Positions 45,248 to 49,279 of a stretch of DNA of 49,279 nucleotides are shown one piece after another. Made by a program: the position numbers and the translations under genes. Under the pieces are notes generated by a model. The model made no database searches. It had not been told where the DNA came from and saw nothing but the letters and a program-made list of their open reading frames with translations. The stretch's first letter is position 1. Every line of letters begins with the position of its first letter. This stretch comes from Dissophora ornata (taxonomy: Eukaryota > Mortierellomycota > Mortierellomycetes > Mortierellales > Mortierellaceae), in contig MU616721.1 in assembly GCA_025201705.1 (NCBI GenBank), positions 1 to 49,279 on the forward strand. Reading direction: 5' to 3'.

Positions 45248-46991
45248 CTACGTGACACCCAGTTGGTACAAGGCTTCAGTATCCCCTTGCTCAGCTGCTT
45301 TCATCCACCACTCTATAGCCTGGGAACTGTTCTGCGGAACACCCCTGCCTCTATCATACATGCCACCTAGTTTGAACTGGGCATAAGCATCTCCTTGATT
45401 GGCGGCTTTTATCCACCACTCCATGGCCTTGGAATAATCCTGTGGAATACCATCGCCTTCAAAGTACATGACGCCTAGGTTGTGCTGGGCAGTAGCCTGT
45501 CCCTGGCTGGCGGCTTTCATCCACCACTCCATGGCCTTGGAATAGTCCCGTGGAACACCCTTACCATGGTAGTACATGCCACCTAGGTTGTACTGGGCAT
45601 TAACCTGTCCCTGATTGACGGCTTTCAGATACCACTCCAGAGCCTTGGAATAGTCCTGTGGAACACCCTTGCCATTCTCGTACATGACACCTAGGTTGTT
45701 CTGAGCAACGGCATATCCTTGGTTGGCGGATTTCAGATACCACTCCTTGGCCTTGGAATAGTCCTGTGGAACACCCTTGCCATTAAAGTACATGACACCT
45801 AGGTTGTACTGGGCATCGGCGTGCCCTTGGTTGGCGGCTTTCGAATGCCATTCCATGGCCTTGGAATAGTCCTGTGGAACACCCTTGCCATTGAAGTACA
45901 TGCGACCTAGACTGTACTGGGTATCGGCGTGTCCTTGGTTGGTGGCTTTCAGATACCACTCCAGAGCCTTGGAATAATCCTGTGGAACACCCTTGCCATC
46001 CTCATACATGCCACCTATGTTGTACTGGGCATTAAACTGTCCCTGGCTGGCTGCTTTCAGATACCACTCCATGGCCTTGGGATAGTCCTGTGAAACACCC
46101 TTGTCATTCTCGTACATGACACCTAGGTTGTTCTGGGCATTAACCTGTCCCTGGTTGGCGGCTTTCAGATACCACTCTATGGCTTTGGAATAGTCCTGTG
46201 GAACACCCTTGCCATTCTCGTACATGACACCTAGGTTGTACTGGGCATTAGCCTGTCCCTGGCTGGCGGCTTTCATCCACCACTCCATGGCCTTGGAATA
46301 GTCTTGTGGAACACCGTTGTCATGCTCGTACATGACACCTAGGTTGCACTGGGCATCGGCGTGTCCCTGGCTGGAGGCTTTCAGATACCACTCCATGGCC
46401 TTGGGATAGTCCTGTGGAACGCCCTTGCCATTCTCGTACATGACACCTAGGTTATACTAGGCATCGGCGTCGCCTTGATTGGCAATGTTCAAATTCTCCT
46501 CAGTGATATTTGTGGGTGTACTACTCCTGCTCAACTCTGCGGCTGGTGGAGATTGCGGGATATCCAGAATAATGGACGATAATATTGAAGAAAGGCCTGA
46601 AGTATCTTCAGTCATTTTTAACTCGGGGCCATCGCCGCCCCGGGGGTCCCAAGGACAACATCCAAGACAACATCTGGAAAAGTCTGGATTCGAAGCGGAT
46701 TAAGACTATATTTCAATTATTGACAGAGACTGTTAGTACGTTGCTGTATTCTTACATATACAATACAGCATGGGCACTGTTTGCTCAAACCGTAAAATTA
46801 CCGTTCGGAGTTCTTGTCCATAAGAAATGGAACAGCTGTGCCTCCGTTTAGTATGTAGACAGAATTCCTGAAAACCTTCAAGATGTCGTCCCAAAGAATA
46901 ACATCAACGGCGGAGTTGAGACCATAGATATGCTATCCGTACAGGCGGCGCGGAACATCTGGGGATGATCTTGGGGCCTAGTGTCTGTCAT
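45248..46991 (-). pseudogene. Sel1-repeat protein, copy B (eleven repeats; disrupted 5' end)
   Basis: Paralogue of copy A. Exon 1 (46991-46802) starts MTDTRPQDHPQMF and ends DKNSER at the same CG|GTAATT donor; exon 2 starts at 46705 (RLNPLRIQTFPDVVL). Three lesions relative to A: a 46-bp shorter stretch in exon 1 (near 46908) that shifts the frame although VILWDDILKVF is intact, a missing base near 46635 (PGAAMAPS then stop, where A has PGGNVGPELK), and CAG-to-TAG at about 46457 (GDADA*YNLG). Downstream of that stop the frame is fully open to 45248 with eleven complete 36-residue Sel1 repeats plus a partial one (e.g. YNLGVMYENGKGVPQDYSKA). Either a pseudogene or a gene now starting inside the repeats. 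Confidence 0.7.
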
Positions 46992-47010
46992 ATTCTGGTG
47001 AAAGTTCTTT

Positions 47011-47214
47011 TGGGAGTGTAAGAGAAACGGAAACACAGAAAAAACGTCACTGCGCCTTGAAGTCAGATGTCCTCTCCGGTCGTTCATCGCCTTGTATTTT
47101 TTTTAATTAGGGTGTGGTGTGGCAGTGCCAGGACAGAAATTTATGGGAATGTAAGGATTGGAAATGAGGAGCGCGCGTAGGATATTCGAGGACTTCGGCG
47201 GATTCTTGATGCAG
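47011..47214. repeat. 204-bp segment identical to 44044-44247 (copy B)
   Basis: Second copy of the perfectly conserved upstream segment. Similarity continues with scattered differences to about 47731 (GTACAACCGGGCAG). Confidence 0.9.
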
Positions 47215-47731
47215 TCATACAGGTTTTAGGCTATTGGAGGGGCGTTGATGCGTGCAGGGGCGCCATGGTGCTAGGGTGTATACTTTTGGTGTCAATGCAA
47301 CACGCGACGATATGGGATCTCTGATGCTCTAAGCTTTAGTGTCCGGCAGGCCTCAGATCTGTCGTATCATAATCCTTGATCGCATTGAGAAGGTATATGA
47401 TGCGCTGCTCGAATATAATGTATCTTTTTTTTAATAGAGTCCGTGACTTGTATGCTGCTGAATAGCGCCTATTTTTTCTGTATTCAAATAGTCCGTATTC
47501 CCACGAAGACATTCTGGCTGTGTCCCCTTCGCTCTCAACCGCAAGTTGCATAGTCAATAATGTACATCCTGCAGATCCCTTGCGCAGGTACTGCATCCAT
47601 TGAAGTTTTTAAAGCTTGATACGCCAAGTATTTTGCCACAGTCAAAGTCGATGTTGTGAATTCGAGTTCAGCGTGCTTCTGTTTAGCGAGTGGTAGGATT
47701 CACTCTACTTCACAGGTACAACCGGGCAGAG

Positions 47732-49279
47732 GCGGGACATAGGGCAGGTGCCGTTAACCTGGTATTCAGATACATTTGCGGATGGAAAAGGAGGAAATTT
47801 CTCAACGACCAAGTGCCGCCCCAACCCAATGACCAGTGTCCCACTCTTAAGGATACTGCGATGGAACAGAAGATACCAATCGCCGCCAGTTCCTGCGTTG
47901 GATTAACGTGTATCACGCAAGCAATGGCGCTGTGAATATGTTGCAGCATATTTGAACTATCTCCGCAGCTACACGTCTTTTGACTGATTGATTAGAACTC
48001 GCAGAACCCAAACAGTTTTGCAATCTTTGATATGCAACAAGCGGTATAGGCGTCAGAATTGGAGGCCATGGTTGTTGCCACTCGCTTTTCACTATAGCTG
48101 TTCAGTCCATCATCGCCTTCACCAGAGTAATTTCTGCTTACATTCCTGCAGTCGCCATTCCAGTGCCAGGACCCCGCAACATTGCTTGACCCCAAAAATT
48201 TCGCCCGAGTGTAGGTGCGCATTGATGAAAAGCTTGTTTTATGGTCTTATTTGCTCTACGTCGACTTCAAAAATCCTTTCCTCATGATTGACAACTTTTT
48301 TCATTGAGCAAGTCAGTCCAGATAAAGTAAAGATTCCAACCATATCCACAGAACCGACGACCAGTCTGTCGTTCTCAGTCATGACGATACTATATTGGAT
48401 GCGTCGTCAGTTTCAGAAAAGAGATAGGTACACCGTTGACACACTGGAGTTCACTCCTAGTTCTCTTACAATCAGCAAACTTGCCCACAGCCTGGGATGC
48501 CTTCTTCAGACCTCATCGTACTCTGATCTGGTGTGCGGTAAACTTCTTGAGCTCGCAGAGCACAACTGCAACTGCAAGTTGTTTAGATGAGGACAAAAAT
48601 TGCCGACCTCATCGTGATGATGTCGCTTCACAACAAGGACGGTCAGAGAGTAACTGTCGACTCGCCAATTCAGCGGCGGTTAACGCCCATACTAGAACCA
48701 TAAGGAGGCGTTCTTTGCTAGATGACGAAGTTTCATAGTCCATCCACATACTACTTGTATCGGCCTCAGTCTCAGACACACTACCCATGCAATATATCTT
48801 CTCCATGGTGACCTCAGAACAGGTTTCCCCAATTGGATATTCTAGATACTTTATATGATGCATAATCGGAACTAGTATTGAAGCATGATTCTTTGGACAA
48901 GAAAACGAGTTTGTAGACCTCAGTGAGAATTCTATCAGGGGTTCTATCCCACGCTATGTGCAAAAAGGAGAGGCGTTTCTTGGAAGGATCTTTAGGCTAC
49001 ATGATGCAAAAGTGTCTACTGTCGGGGCCGATAATCATGATGTCGAAGAAATATGTTGAACGAATTATGTCGACAGACATTCAAAGAGCAGAACAATAAA
49101 TCTATCAGAAAATATTTAATGCTAAACTCGCGTCAAATAAATCATTGTCCTCAAACGGAGCTCGCTCTTACTTTTTATTTTTCCATTTTGACGTTGTTGT
49201 TTTTTTTCCCTCCCCCAAGACAGGGGGAGTTAAATTAGGATATACGGAAAATACGCGATGGTGAAAGCGAACAAGTTTG
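47732..49279. other. No confident gene; weak coding remnants
   Basis: Short minus-strand runs read like protein but are separated by stops: AWDRTPDRILTEVYKLVFLS near 48900, MTENDRLVVGSVDMVGIFTL near 48370, and GKFADCKRTRSELQCVNG near 48470. I cannot assign a family. They may be a decayed gene or a gene with introns I could not resolve. Confidence 0.25.

Overview
The window is nuclear DNA from a fungus. Its genes are intron-rich, with short GTRNGT...YAG introns (43 nt up to about 440 nt), and encode eukaryotic cytosolic ribosomal proteins, RTF1, UXT, an ADCK1-type kinase and a MOT1 molybdate transporter. A Fanzor/TnpB-like gene, a Mutator-like transposase and proteins pairing an 'ILWDDI...LDVVL' N-terminus with Sel1 repeats point to an early-diverging fungus (Mucoromycota, most likely Mortierella-like). 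That placement is inference from family recognition, not from a search.

Layout. 0-6.3 kb is mobile-element territory: the 5' part of a MULE transposase gene (minus, running off the left edge) faces away from a long plus-strand gene at 1.9-6.1 kb. That gene carries an XPG/FEN1-like nuclease domain followed by a TnpB/Fanzor domain (RuvC-I, zinc ribbon, RuvC-III). The copy is damaged by frameshifts and by a deletion that seems to remove RuvC-II. Three small hairpins lie just 3' of it, where TnpB/Fanzor guide RNAs are normally encoded. 6.3-8.4 kb holds ribosomal protein genes RPL26 (+) and RPS15 (-), tail to tail. 10.8-11.7 kb is a low-complexity Ala/Glu/Val/Thr protein. 11.7-16.7 kb has no gene I can support and contains a 10-N gap.

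16.7-21.9 kb has an intact MOT1 transporter gene (-) between two decayed fragments: the C-terminal part of an RRP1/NOP52-like gene and the C-terminal two thirds of a sphingosine-1-phosphate lyase. 22.6-42.4 kb is a dense housekeeping block: a double-UBC UBE2Z-like protein (+), an ADCK1-like ABC1 kinase (-), UXT prefoldin-like (+), a 1,624-residue coiled-coil protein with ten exact 28-residue repeats (+), a PEX8-like protein (-) and RTF1 (+). I traced complete exon chains with matching phase for all of these. ADCK1/UXT and PEX8/RTF1 share divergent promoters.

42.7-47.7 kb is a tandem segmental duplication of a Sel1-repeat gene. The copies have 6 and 11 complete repeats, different disabling lesions and a 204-bp perfectly identical stretch at their 5' ends. 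The last 1.5 kb has only weak coding remnants.

The most interesting item is the XPG-Fanzor fusion: two unrelated nuclease folds in one transposon-type gene, next to a MULE transposase and followed by a candidate structured guide-RNA region.
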